The notes under the pieces are model-generated. The model made no database searches and was not told the DNA's origin. It was given only the letters and a program-made list of their open reading frames with translations. This document shows positions 53,361 through 64,000 of a stretch of 64,000 nucleotides of DNA, piece after piece. The stretch is taken from positions 138,233,308-138,297,307 of the forward strand of contig OZ023273.1 in the NCBI GenBank assembly GCA_964007475.1, given 5' to 3'. Each line of letters starts with the position of its first letter. The stretch's first letter is position 1. The translations under genes and the position numbers were made by a program. Origin of the DNA: Hybos culiciformis. Taxonomy: Eukaryota > Arthropoda > Insecta > Diptera > Hybotidae.

Positions 53361-55894
53361 ATGAGGTAAATTAATTTTTTTTTTTAAGAATTTTTATTTT
53401 TTTGTAAATAACTGAACAATATTATTTTTATAATTCTAGTTTTGAAAATTCGTTCCAACACCAAAGAGCTCTAAATTCATCACTTTTTAAAAGTCCTAAA
53501 AATTGGTCAAGTATTAAATGTCCTATAAATCCATCGAATTATAAAAGTGTTGAGGATTTTATACGTTATAAAAAAGCTCACAATTTGACAAATTTTAAAA
53601 GTGGTACAAATCCGTCACATTTAAAAAGTATTGAAGATTCCTCACGTTATAAAAAAGATCAAAATTTTTCACATATTAAAAATGCTAATAATTCGTCACA
53701 TTTTAAAAATTTTCAAAATGACTTTAGTGAAGGGTCTTCCAAATTAGACGACGATGAATATGAAGATGAATCCAAAATTCGATTGGTAATTTTAATTTAA
53801 TTTTATTAAAATTTTTATGGTAAACTTTTGTTTTTGATTGCAGAGCGATTATAAGCTTGATGAAGAACTTGACTATTACTTAAATATTAGAACAAAAAAT
53901 GTAACTATTAAAGAATAATTTTATTTAGTCAATTTTTAATTGAATTAAAACTTATTTTTTTAAGATATCACAGCTTGAATCAGCAAACAATCTTCAACTA
54001 GTATACATTGAAACGAGTGATGAGTCATTTCGAAGTCTTATTCCCTTTTCTGAAAAAGAGTTTTTTTCGGATTCTGATTTATTCGAGGATGATTCGGAGC
54101 TGCAAAATTATATGCCACCATTAACTAAAGCAAAATTTGATTTAATGCAAACTATAGGTAAACAAGAAATCGATGATAATGATACTCTTGAAAAAGTGAG
54201 AAAATAATGTTTTTCTCTTAAATATTATAATTAGAATCTGTACATTATATTAATGTAAATCAAACTTGTAACAAAAATTCTTTGATTATAGAAACGTCTG
54301 AAGCGTTATTTAAGATTTAATGCAATATTAAAATATCATTCGAAAATAAATAAAGAGCGACGCAAGAAAGCATTTTTGAGGCTACAATTCGCTAAGTCTG
54401 AAAAACTTCCAAATACAGAAGCCGAAGCAGAACTACTTAAACAAATGGAACTTTATGATAAAAAATTGAATAGAAATTATTACTATGAAGAAAAAGAACC
54501 GTATTATTATGTATAAATATTGATTTACTTTTACTACTTAAATTTTTATATTCAATATTTTTTAGAAAGAATTGTTAGAAAGAAGGATACGTGCAATAAA
54601 AAGAAAATTTGATTTATATGCTTGTGCTCCATGGTTTAGAAAAGACTATGAAAATAGAGTAACTGCTATCGGCAATGTAGAATTTAAAAATTTTAATGAT
54701 GAAGCTAAAGCTGTAGTAAGAAGTTTATTCAAGTGTTTTTATATTGTTTTTTTACATTACACTGAATTTATAACATGCAGTCATTAATTTATAATTTTTT
54801 TGTAGGCGAAATTAGAAGCAAATTACGTTCTTCCTGGAACTAAAGGCGAAGGTGATATTTCGTTATCTTATTCTTCTGGTCTTAATGTTCTTTTATCTCA
54901 GTCTGAAACTGAATCTGAAACTCAAACCGAAACTGAAACTGAAACTGAAGCTGAACCTGTAGTAAGAAACCTATTCAAATGTTGGAAGGACTTTAGCGAG
55001 GTTAGTTAGCCCTCAGAATAAACCTGAATAATTATAATTAAACCTGAATATGAATTATTATGAATTTATAATTTATTTTTTAGATAGAATTATATAAGAA
55101 TTCGGATTTTGCTGAAACTGAACTTGACACATCGCTATCTGAATCTTTTGATCTTGATAATCCGCTGTCTGAAACTGGAACTGAAACTGAACCTGTAGTA
55201 AGAAATTTATTCAAGTACCTATTTTATTTTTACATAAGCATGTAGTTAATCTTTATTAATATAATTTAATTTATCATTTGTTTTAAGGAGGAATCAAATA
55301 CGAAGAATTACCATTTTTCAGAAGTTGGTGGGAAAAGTGATCCTGATCTTTCGCTATCTGAATCTTTTAATCCATTTTCTGAATCTGAAACTGAAACTGA
55401 AGCTGAACCTTTAGTAAGAAATTTATACAAGTACTTTATTTCCTTTTTTTTTTATTTAATTTAAATTTGTTTTATTAGGCTGAATTAAATTCAAAGAATT
55501 ACCACCTTAATCAAGCTGGAGGTGATACCGATCTTGATCTCTCACTGTCGGAACATTTTCATCCTTCTGAATATGAAACTGAAACTGAAACTGGAACCGA
55601 ATCTGAACCTGTAAGAAATTTATTCAAGTATTTTATTTACTTTTTGTTTTTGTTTTATTTACATTCACTGTGTATATAAATATAAGTACATAATGTAGTT
55701 AAATTTTAATAATACATAAACATGATAAATTTATAAATTATTTTTAGGCAATCCGCAATATTCTTGAAGATTCTGATAGTGTGTCAAATTTAAGCTCACT
55801 ATTTGAAGAGCAATGTTTCTCATGTCTATTTTCTAAAGAAAAGAGAAAACCTGAAAGAATCCCAATGTCAGGAAGGGAACTTAAAAGAAGATAA
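53361..55894 (+). CDS. Unrecognised 11-exon gene for a 560-residue repeat protein
   Basis: Exons: 53361-53365 (ATGAG), 53440-53785, 53844-53900, 53965-54195, 54292-54510, 54566-54715, 54806-54961, 55084-55197, 55288-55413, 55479-55610, 55748-55894. The first intron is phase 2; the other nine are phase 0, all GT-AG, 55-140 bases, and the frame stays open for 561 codons. Residues 14-94 are nine nonapeptides with Lys every ninth position (19, 28, ... 91). Residues 137-213 are acidic, and 214-336 are basic and rich in Lys, Arg and Tyr. Residues 337-512 come from four related exons ending in Ser/Glu/Thr/Glu runs. Residues 513-560 end in a basic tail. There is no signal peptide or membrane segment. 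I know no family like it. The 5-base first exon is inferred. Confidence 0.8.
54806..55640 (+). repeat. Tandemly duplicated exon-intron units
   Basis: Four exons (54806-54961, 55084-55197, 55288-55413, 55479-55610) share a plan: a start like ELNSKNYH, a DLSLSES core, then Glu-Thr repeats ending EPV or EP. Each is followed by nearly the same intron start, GTAAGAAATTTATTCAAGTA, including well past the splice signal. The preceding exon (54566-54715) shares that intron start too. Units therefore arose by duplication of exon plus intron. All are phase 0-0, so copies can be added or lost without breaking the frame. Confidence 0.85.
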
Positions 55895-55908
55895 CATACG
55901 TTTGTTGT

Positions 55909-55914
55909 AATAAA
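55909..55914 (+). terminator. Polyadenylation signal of the 11-exon gene
   Basis: AATAAA starts 15 bases after the stop codon; a second AATAAA-rich stretch follows within 20 bases. It is the nearest candidate for 3' end formation. Confidence 0.45.
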
Positions 55915-56643
55915 TTTTTGAAAATAAATAAATTGTATTAAATAATTTAAGTTTACCCACCCAAACACATATATTTGTAATTTTTAGTTCGTTTTCCATC
56001 AAAGCCAAGATTTGCGCAATCTGCTAAAACTTTGTTCGCAATTGGCAAGTGTCTTAGTCGAGTGGCGACTAATTAGTGACTAAATCAATTCACCGAAAAT
56101 TGTTCGCATTTAAAAATTTTAAATTGTACTAAATTGCAACATAGTACATAAGCTTTTACACGCCTGAATAAAGTTCACTCACCCGAATACAGTATTTAGA
56201 GTAAAACGAATACATTATTTAGTCCAGTAGTTTTGTCACTTACTAAACTATAGTCGACTAAAATGTTGTTGTTCAGGCAGGAACAAGACCTAATTAATGA
56301 GATGATTATAAGATTTCTAATTACTGAAATATTTTTTGCTCAGTTAAATTTAAAGCAATGGCAAAGAGGGGAAAGAATATTGAATATCTTAAATTCTTGA
56401 TAGTATCAGTTTACTCCATCAATATATTTTTGCCGTTGAATGGAAAAGTAAAATGGAGCGGTTAGCGACGCTAACTTAGTGTATAAATTTTTATCATGTC
56501 TAGAATTTTCAAGAATAAATAAAAGATTTTCATCTCAATGATGAAATAAAGACCATTTACATGTCAAATTTCTATGAAACACTGTCAATTTCTCATTTTT
56601 TTTTTATTTTTTCTTTTTCATTTTTCATTTATTTATAAATAGT
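55915..56643. other. Convergent intergenic region before L8
   Basis: The 3' flanks of the 11-exon gene and L8. Around 56040-56280 there are several TAGTCGAC/GACTAA-type direct and inverted fragments, possibly a decayed transposon, with no definable ends. Confidence 0.4.
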
Positions 56644-57203
56644 TTAAAAATCATCGCCATTACAACCATCTTGATAGCAAACACGGCAGGATATCGGTAC
56701 GATTTCTTGTGCATCAAAGTCTTCACCCAAACAATCATCGGGTTCGGCTTCGTTATACATAGAACAAGAACGAGATGTGACAACTTTTTCTCCAACTAAA
56801 AATAAAATCAATTAGTACACACTTACTAAGAATAAGAAATTCATCGTGAAAAACTTACTAGATAGAACCATTTTCCTACAAGCTGGTTTTTCACTGTCTG
56901 AAGTGATAATTGGTGCATTGCAATCTATATAGGATATATTTCTCTCATAATCTGTTAAATTATTTGGATTGAATGGTTCATCACAAAACTTACTATCAAT
57001 TGAATCACTTGAGCAGTACCAGCATTTCAAAGCAGAACCTATTATATAATCAAAAAATAATATAGGAGTAAATGAATAAACATAAATTTTAGAATTATAA
57101 GTTAATTCTACTTAAATGCCCAAATTTAATTTTTATTTTTACCTAAATTTACTTCAATTAATATTAGTGCTGTGAATATTATAAACTTAGTAAAATAACT
57201 CAT
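56644..57203 (-). CDS. L8: secreted Ly6/uPAR-domain protein
   Basis: Three exons: 57203-57143 (MSYFTKFIIFTALILIEVNL, phase 1), 57038-56859 and 56795-56644 (TAA at 56644-56646). Introns are short (104 and 63 bases), GT-AG, phase 1. The 130-residue product has ten cysteines: LKCWYC, KFC, IDC, KPACRK, SRSC, DDC, ISCRVC, DGCNG. It stops four residues after CNG (GDDF), so there is no GPI tail. It has a more acidic second half than its paralogues (EAEPDD, GEDFDAQE). A TCAGTA hexamer lies 17 bases before the ATG. Confidence 0.88.
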
Positions 57204-58587
57204 TTTTTGAAATTTACTGAACTGTCTTCAAGTGATATTAAAAAATAACTAAATTAGTTTTTCATTTTAGTCTTTTGCAAAAAAAATTGCACCTTAAAGA
57301 TAACCTTAAGACTAAAATTAGTATTAGAAGATAACTTTGTTTAGGATAAGAAATTCTAAGTTCAAAAAAGTCTTTTGAAATAAGAACAACGTTATAGTGC
57401 GAGTCAAAACATATCAAAATAAATTTGAATAATATTTTGGTAAAAGGTTGATATTTGTAATTGTAGAATATACTGTAGTTGTTTTTCGGATACAGTTGTA
57501 CAATGAGGTTGAACAATTTTACAATCTTCTAAGCAACATGTTATGTTGTTTTCCTCACTTCAAAGCTGTTTGATTTATTTTGCGATCTAATTTAACTCAC
57601 AATTTTTATATCATTTTGGTTGCTTTTCCATCATTCGAACATACTCATTTACTTATATCATATATTTATTATGTAGAGCAAGGGTCGGCAACATACGGCC
57701 CGCGGACCAGATACGGCCCATTCGGTGTTCGTTTTTGGCCCTCCAAGATTTTTATTGCCGCCTTGTTATTCGGCCTGATTTATTCTTCTAGGCCTTTTCA
57801 TAATTTTTTAACTTTTTTACAGCAAAAGAAATTAAAACTATCAAAAATTCCATTCAGAACCTCATATTTATATAATTCAGCTTTTAAAAAAATTCTATTA
57901 CTACAACTTTTTGCATTATTTAATAAATGTTGCATTAAAAATATTGTTTTCTGCTAAATATTGATCGCCAAATTTTCTGAAGGGCTGCTATTGTTGTAGC
58001 ATTACGAATTGTAAATTAAGTAAATGAAAGAATTAATCCCACAAAAAATTGAAAAATCTGCATCTGGCCCAGTTGATGAAAGTCTTGCCGACGCTTGATG
58101 TAGAGTATAAAAATATTTTCTTGTATATATTCTACAATTGATAAAGCTTTGGTAAATTAACGAAATGCTGTACGTACAAAATTAAAAACAACATCTGTTG
58201 TTTAAATAATAGAGAATTATTTCTTCTGATATTTTCTAGATATTAAAAAAAACAATTACATATTTTAGTTAAAAATTAATCGATCCCGCCTGGTACGTTG
58301 TTTCGCTCTGGGCCAGTTTTTATTAATAAGAGTTATGGTCTTGAATTCATACAAACATTTCATAGAAAAAAACACTTTCACTTCACTTTTTCCCGAATTT
58401 TATAATTTTCCAGGCAGTTCTTCCAATTTTTATTTCCTTAAAAACCTTACTCCGTCTATTACGTTTTGCCTTCAAAGAATTTTTTTTGGGCATTTAATTT
58501 TTATTTACATAAAAGAAAAATAAATTTACAAATTTTATTTAAAAATAATTTATTTAATAATATTCTCAATTGTAATTGAAATCATCC
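57204..58587. other. Intergenic DNA between L8 and L9
   Basis: Contains the hAT element at 57679-58097. The 125-codon plus-strand ORF (57580-57957) overlaps that element and shows no transposase motif; it is not called. Confidence 0.5.
57679..58097. mobile_element. hAT-type non-autonomous transposon, 419 bp
   Basis: Inverted ends CAAGGGTCGGCAAC and (right, complement) CAAGCGTCGGCAAG. A perfect 8-base target duplication ATGTAGAG lies at 57671-57678 and 58098-58105. GGCCCGCGG follows the left end and CTGGCCCAG precedes the right end, as in many hAT elements with GGGTCGGCAA ends. It is richer in G+C than its surroundings. Confidence 0.88.
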
Positions 58588-59427
58588 TTATGCCGGAACC
58601 TTTCCTTCTTCCTTCTTATCAGCACCATTGCAACCGTCTGAAAAACAAACATCACACGACAGTGTTCTAACATTTCGAGCATTATTGGCATCGTTACTGC
58701 AAGCATCCTCTTTTTTAAATAACCAACAGGATCTGGTAACAACAACTTTATCTTTCACTAAAAATTTTATAAGATATATTTATTTTCGTTTTTTTATTTT
58801 TTAATCTTAAAATTTACAAATTTAATTGACAAGTATTCTTGCCTTGTTGAACCAATTTTCGACATCCAGGCTCAATGTTTTCATAATTTGCATTTGGTGC
58901 ATTACAATTCACATAAGACCAATTTTTCTCTTGATCTGTCAGGCTTTCAGAATCAAATGGTTCAGCACAAAATCTGGCATCGGCTTCTGTGGAGCATCGC
59001 CAACATTTTAATGCCATTCCTTAAATTATTAATAAAATTTAAACTTATATTATGTCAGTATTGGCATTTAAAATGTAGATTTATGGTAGTTCAAACATTA
59101 CAAAAGACCGATTTCCAATCACATCAATAAAGAAAATGCTTCTTTAAGTTGAAATCAATAATGAATTTTGGGTCTAATCATATGATTCATGAATAGTAAG
59201 ATATTTGTACATAAATGTCAGACAAGACAATCGTGTAATATAGTTAGTTAAAATTAAGTATTGGGTATATATTGTAAGTAAAAAATAAGAAAAAATAATT
59301 TTTGTAAATATTGGAGAAAATGAAGGCAGAATTGATTCTCCTTTATCTCCTTGTGATGAGGTCGACGATTCTTACCCATATTTAATAAAGTAAAAATTAG
59401 AAATATGGTTACGCTCAAAGTATTCAT
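58588..59427 (-). CDS. L9: secreted Ly6/uPAR-domain protein with a GC-AG intron
   Basis: Three exons: 59427-59376 (MNTLSVTIFLIFTLLNM, phase 1), 59019-58843 and 58757-58588 (TAA at 58588-58590). The second intron begins GC (CAACAAG|GCAAGA) instead of GT. No GT nearby keeps both the phase and the conserved length, whereas this one joins CAA CAA G to TG AAA, giving VQQVKDK. The 132-residue product has ten cysteines: LKCWRC, RFC, VNC, PGCRK, TRSC, DAC, LSCDVC, DGCNG. It ends in a charged tail (ADKKEEGKVPA), without GPI signal. Confidence 0.85.
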
Positions 59428-61383
59428 TTTCTAAATATTTTATTCTTAAAAATATTAAACTGTATATTCTCGAAAAAATTTAATGATTAACTAAAATTAA
59501 TATTTGAAATATTATAATTCAAAGATTCTTTAATATTTTACGATAACCTTAATTTTAATACTATATATGGTCATAGTATAGTAGTGTTTAAGATTGATAA
59601 GTTAGGCGTGGTTTAGGTTACAAAAGAAATTTCTATATTATTCTCTCATTATTTTTTTCTCAAATCAAGAATTATTAATTTCATAAAATGGAAGAAGTTG
59701 AAAATTTTTTCACTAAAACGTTATTTGAATGAAAAATTGAAAAGGTATATATGTATTTAAATTAGATTTATTATGAAACATATATTAGGAAAAATATCTA
59801 ATGAAGAATCTTAGCGTTATTCGACTGCAGACAGGCCACAAAAAATCCATAATAGTTCGGAAAAATACTTGTATGCATATAGTTTCATGAATTGATAATA
59901 ATATTATCGTTAAGACTATTTCTTTATTATGTATGTACTATGTAGGTATTAGAAAACTCAAAATAAGTTTATAATTTCCTTAAAAATGAAGATCATGAAA
60001 TAATTGTCCATTCCATGTAATAAGATGAGCTGAAACGAAACCAAAAAACTGCAAATAAAAAAGAAATTAATATCATTGACATATTGTGTATTATTAAAAT
60101 TTAATAAGAACACCTTATGATAAGTAATTATTCATTGAGTTAAGAATATATGTATATTTTTATGGCGGTAGTGAGGAAATAACTTTCACTACAAATAAAT
60201 TCATCAATTAAAATTTTTTTAAATTTAAATTTTTAGGTGATAAATTTGTGTATTTTTCTTTACAATATGCAAAATGTACAGAATTAGTAAAAGAAATAAC
60301 AAATTACATTCTTTTATTACAAAAAAAAAAAACAAAATAATTTTTTTGAAACCGGAAATTAATCAAAGTAAATTTATTTAAAACATTTTTTTTATATGTC
60401 CATCGCCCAGGAACATCTCAACATACTTTTTTTTCTTTTAATTTTTGTATGTAATTTGAGAATTTTTGTTATTTATGTTATAATTACATTTAATTAAGGG
60501 AAATTATTATTTGACCAGAATGACCTTATAACAAACAAACCTTAATTCTTTTTTATTTAAGAAATTATTTTTAGGGTCGAAAAATATAAAAATTAAAACG
60601 GAATTTTTTAAAATATTACTTAAAATTAAGAAATCTTGAAACGTTCTTAACTAATAACAAAATTCGTTAAAATAAAGTTTGAATTTGTTATGTTTTAAAG
60701 TAATTCACATTAAACTTTTTTTTAAGCCCATTTATTATCTAAAATCCTATAGTTTAATAGAATTCATATCTCTGTTGAAAGCACATTAGTATAGTCATAG
60801 ATTAGAGGATGATAATGGAGAAGAGCATGGAAAAATATTTGCATATAGATACCACTTTAAATATTCTTTGTATTAAAATAATAACTAAAGTTTTCTTTGA
60901 TTTTCAACAATTTATTTCGAACCTTTTTTATTTATTTTTTTTTAATTTTACAAATTACATTTATTTAAAGATTTATAAAGAGTTAAAAAAATTGGTTTTT
61001 TTTTCGATAATCAGTAAAATAAATTAAAAATAATGAATTAGCTTGCACTAAGCTTAAGACTCTTGTAAGAAACTAATATTGTGTACTTATTTTATTTTTG
61101 TGCAGGCTTAAAATGTGCTCTTAGCTTTAATAATGTAAAAACATAAAGTTTTGATTCTTAGAACATAAGGATGCAACAAAAATATTTTTTTTCGTACAAT
61201 AATCTTTTCTACTTTAAGTATTATTCACCTTTTTAAATAATTTTTTTTTGACAAAGTAGTTAATGTAGACAAAACACTTTTTTTTTGCTGTTCCTTACAT
61301 CCAACGTTGCACTGTTTATTTAAAACTTACTTTATTAAGTTACTTTTTTACATTTAAAATTAAATATTTTTTAATGATTTTAA
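59428..61383. other. Intergenic DNA between L9 and L10
   Basis: The 5' flank of L9 and 3' flank of L10. No exon or transposon end recognised; a 72-codon ORF at 60809-61027 is low in complexity. Confidence 0.5.
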
Positions 61384-61595
61384 TTACAATAATAAACATT
61401 TTGCTATTAATGCTGGTATTAAGATTATAGCTGCAATTGGAACAATTCCAGTAGCACCGTTGCAACCATCAGTTGAGCAAGTTTGACAGAATATTGTTTT
61501 AACATATGATGGATAATTGTCGTACATGCATTTATCTTGTGTGTCACGAATATCTTCCCAATAACATGATCTTGATACAACAGTTTTACCATAAA
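61384..61595 (-). CDS. L10: GPI-anchored Ly6/uPAR-domain protein, last exon only
   Basis: One 212-base exon after acceptor TTTTAG (AG at 61596-61597), entered with two bases as in L3, ending at TAA (61384-61386). It encodes SRSC, DKC, FCQTC, DGCNG, then a hydrophobic tail (IVPIAAIILIPALIAKCLLL) fit for GPI anchoring. It has the same length and tail type as the L3 last exon. No matching CWxC exon or signal exon could be found up to 64000, so they probably lie past the window's right edge. The gene is partial here. Confidence 0.75.
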
Positions 61596-64000
61596 CTAAA
61601 AAAATAATAATATTTACTAATGGTATTGTACATTATTTATTTAAATTCATATGAAATTTTTCATGTTGATTATTGAATATTGGTATAAATCACAATAAAC
61701 TATCCTCTTTCTTCTTGAGCTGTCTCTTTTTGCCTTAACTAAGATCACGTTCCTATTATAATATTATGTTTTGGGTTATGAGGTACAATAATATTTCTAT
61801 AGCAGTATATTTTCCTTTTTTATTAATTACATGCAAATTAATTTGTTTATTGCAAAATAATTGTCACAGTCGTAAAACCAAATTAATGTCAAATTATTTG
61901 ATTATCTACGATAAATTTTTTCTTTTATTTGCCATATCCGTTGTGGAGCCCAAAAGTGATAAAAATTTTAAATTAACTTAAATATTTTTTACCGAAATTT
62001 TAATTGAAAAAGGGAAAGTTTTAAAATAGAAATATATTTTGGCTTTAAATCAAATATTGATGATTAACTTAAGAAATTTGTGCAGACACCATAAACAAAT
62101 GTATAGATAGATTAACGGATTGAATCCAAAAATTCTAATTTGCCCTCATTTTTTTGATGAAGAAAAATATATAGGAAAAAAATAAAAGCATTAAAGTTTG
62201 CATAGGGTAATAGTTTATATTATAGCTTTATTATTTTCGATCTTTTAAGAGTTTTCTAAAATGAAATAAAGAAAAAAAAAATGTTTTTGTTAACTAAATT
62301 TTTTACTATTTGTATAGGTCTTTCTTAATAGTGTTGGAATGAAATACATAAATTCTAAGTTTATCCCAGGCGCGTTAAGTGGAACGAAATGCAGTGAAAA
62401 TGTTTTTTCGGATTCGTAAGTAGTTAAGTACATAAATATCTGCCAAAATATGTAACTTGGTTTTTCTTTTTGTTGGTATTAAAAAAAATTGTCTGTAACT
62501 AATTTAAATTTAAATTACCGAATGAATCACAGAATTTTATAATTTTTATCTATCTATCTTAATTGACTTATACAAATTAAATATTCATATTATTATATTA
62601 TTTTTTCCACAAATTTTTTCAAAAACATAAAGATTTTCCGGAAATGTCTGAATTTTTTTTTCTAAGTTTTTGTAAGATTAGTAATTGTGATATCGTATGA
62701 TTTAATTTCGGTGTGGTTAAGAAAAACATATATACTTACAACATATTTTTTCAAATTTTTATTTTTTTTTAATATATTTATAATTTAAGCTTTCAAACAC
62801 AATATAAATTACCTCAGCTTGTATTATTTACTTAAATATGTTCATATATAAATTTCATTCTATTCTTATTACATCACTTTACTAATTGTATTCTTAGGAA
62901 TAATTTGAATTTTTTTTTTGTCTTTATGACAATCTTTATTCAATTAGAAAATTATAGAATGATATAATTTTTTTTTTTACTTGAATTTTTGGAAAAATAA
63001 CTTAATTTAAAAGGCATTTTAACATTTTTTAAAAAATATTTTCATTAACATAAATAGTATTGTACCTAGTTGTTAAAATCCGTAAAGTCTAATCTTTAAA
63101 AAATTGCAGAAATCTTCCCTAACGAGTTTTGAACATAAAATTTACTATTTAATCGTACAAAATATTGATTTTTAGGAAGACTTATACGCATACACTTATG
63201 GGTATGAACAAGATTAATATTTGAAACGTTAAACTATCAAATTCTAAAACATTTCGCTGTTGATTAGTTAAGTGTGAAAAAAAAAAATCACTCAATTTTA
63301 CATCCAAAAATAGGATATAAAATAGATAAAAAAAAATATGTCGTTTATAACCTACATGAAGTTAAATAAAATATTATTATGAATAATAATATTTTGCATT
63401 TGTACCTCCAAATGAAATGCTGTATAAACGTCAAGGTTATTTTTGTTTTTATTTTTATATATTTTTGCATATATAAAAATTATATAATTATCAATTAGGA
63501 GCACGAAAAACAAAAAAAAAAACTTAAATTACTTAGTAGATTTTTTCATTAAAAATTACTTAGATAAATAAATTGATAACTATAATAATATTCATAGCAT
63601 CATTTAAATTTAAGTTCACATTAATTATTTTAATTACAGTTTATAGTAAATTAAAAAAAAAAATAAATTTTTTGTCTGAGATGATTATGTACGTTATAAA
63701 AAATGATAATATTATTGTAAAGGTTTTTGCTTTAAAAAATTATAGTAAAACTGTGAAGGAATCTAATGATGAGTGATAAAAAAAAATTAAAAACTTGTTG
63801 CACATTATCCGAAAACCCTTTTTATTAAAATACGCCAAACAGATATTCGTATGATTCATCAAATCCGATATTGGAAAATCCATTATTATAAAATCTTTAT
63901 TCACTTAAAACAATCGACATGCAGCCTTACTTACGTACCCTATAATTTTAGAAAATTATTATTCGCGGTATTTATCGAAATTTGAAACATAAATTTCATT
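61596..64000. other. Probable intron or 5' flank of L10
   Basis: No Ly6-type exon, RNA gene or transposon end recognised. If L10 continues to the right, this is part of an intron of at least 2.4 kb. Confidence 0.4.

Noticed and set aside
57580..57957. 125-codon plus-strand ORF
   Set aside because: Overlaps a non-autonomous hAT element and shows no transposase residues.

Overview
Insect-type nuclear genomic DNA: spliceosomal introns with GT-AG borders (one GC-AG), very high A+T content, few long ORFs, many small terminal-inverted-repeat transposons, and protein families typical of insects. The Ly6 proteins here look like the Drosophila CG9336/CG9338/CG7781 type, which fits Diptera, but I cannot fix the order or species from the window alone. 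No CRISPR, operon or bacterial feature is present. Most genes were built by hand by joining splice-compatible exons, because nearly every coding exon is shorter than 250 bases.

The window is a Ly6/uPAR (three-finger domain) gene cluster. Ten members, called L1 to L10 here, all lie on the minus strand: L1 (3765-23946), L2 (30737-31690), L3 (36287-44494), L4 (45764-46480), L5 (47369-48426), L6 (49706-50366), L7 (51312-52007, a pseudogene), L8 (56644-57203), L9 (58588-59427) and L10 (61384-61595, last exon only; the rest probably lies beyond the right edge). Nearly all share one plan: a signal-peptide exon ending in phase 1, one or two exons with the first five cysteines, and a last exon with five more, ending in a CxxC...CN(G) motif. 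L1, L3 and L10 end in a hydrophobic tail as expected for GPI anchoring. L2, L4, L5, L6, L8 and L9 do not and look secreted. L1 has two alternative last exons of identical length and phase, so it probably makes two proteins with different third loops and tails.

Two genes lie on the plus strand inside the cluster. One is a GMC-family FAD oxidoreductase (32733-34696, two coding exons, about 626 residues). The other, at 53361-55894, is an unrecognised 11-exon gene for a predicted 560-residue protein. It has nine nonapeptide repeats near its start, a basic middle, and four tandemly duplicated exons rich in Ser-Glu-Thr-Glu, followed by a short basic end. I regard it as the most novel object in the window.

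The remaining sequence is introns (13 kb in L1, 7.6 kb in L3) and intergenic DNA. It holds at least seven transposon-like inverted-repeat elements, two of them hAT-type with perfect 8-bp target duplications, plus short tandem repeats and a possible tRNA-derived SINE. L4, L5 and pseudogene L7 share a conserved block about 91 bases upstream of the start codon and a TCAGT initiator, so these three are recent duplicates that carried their promoter with them.
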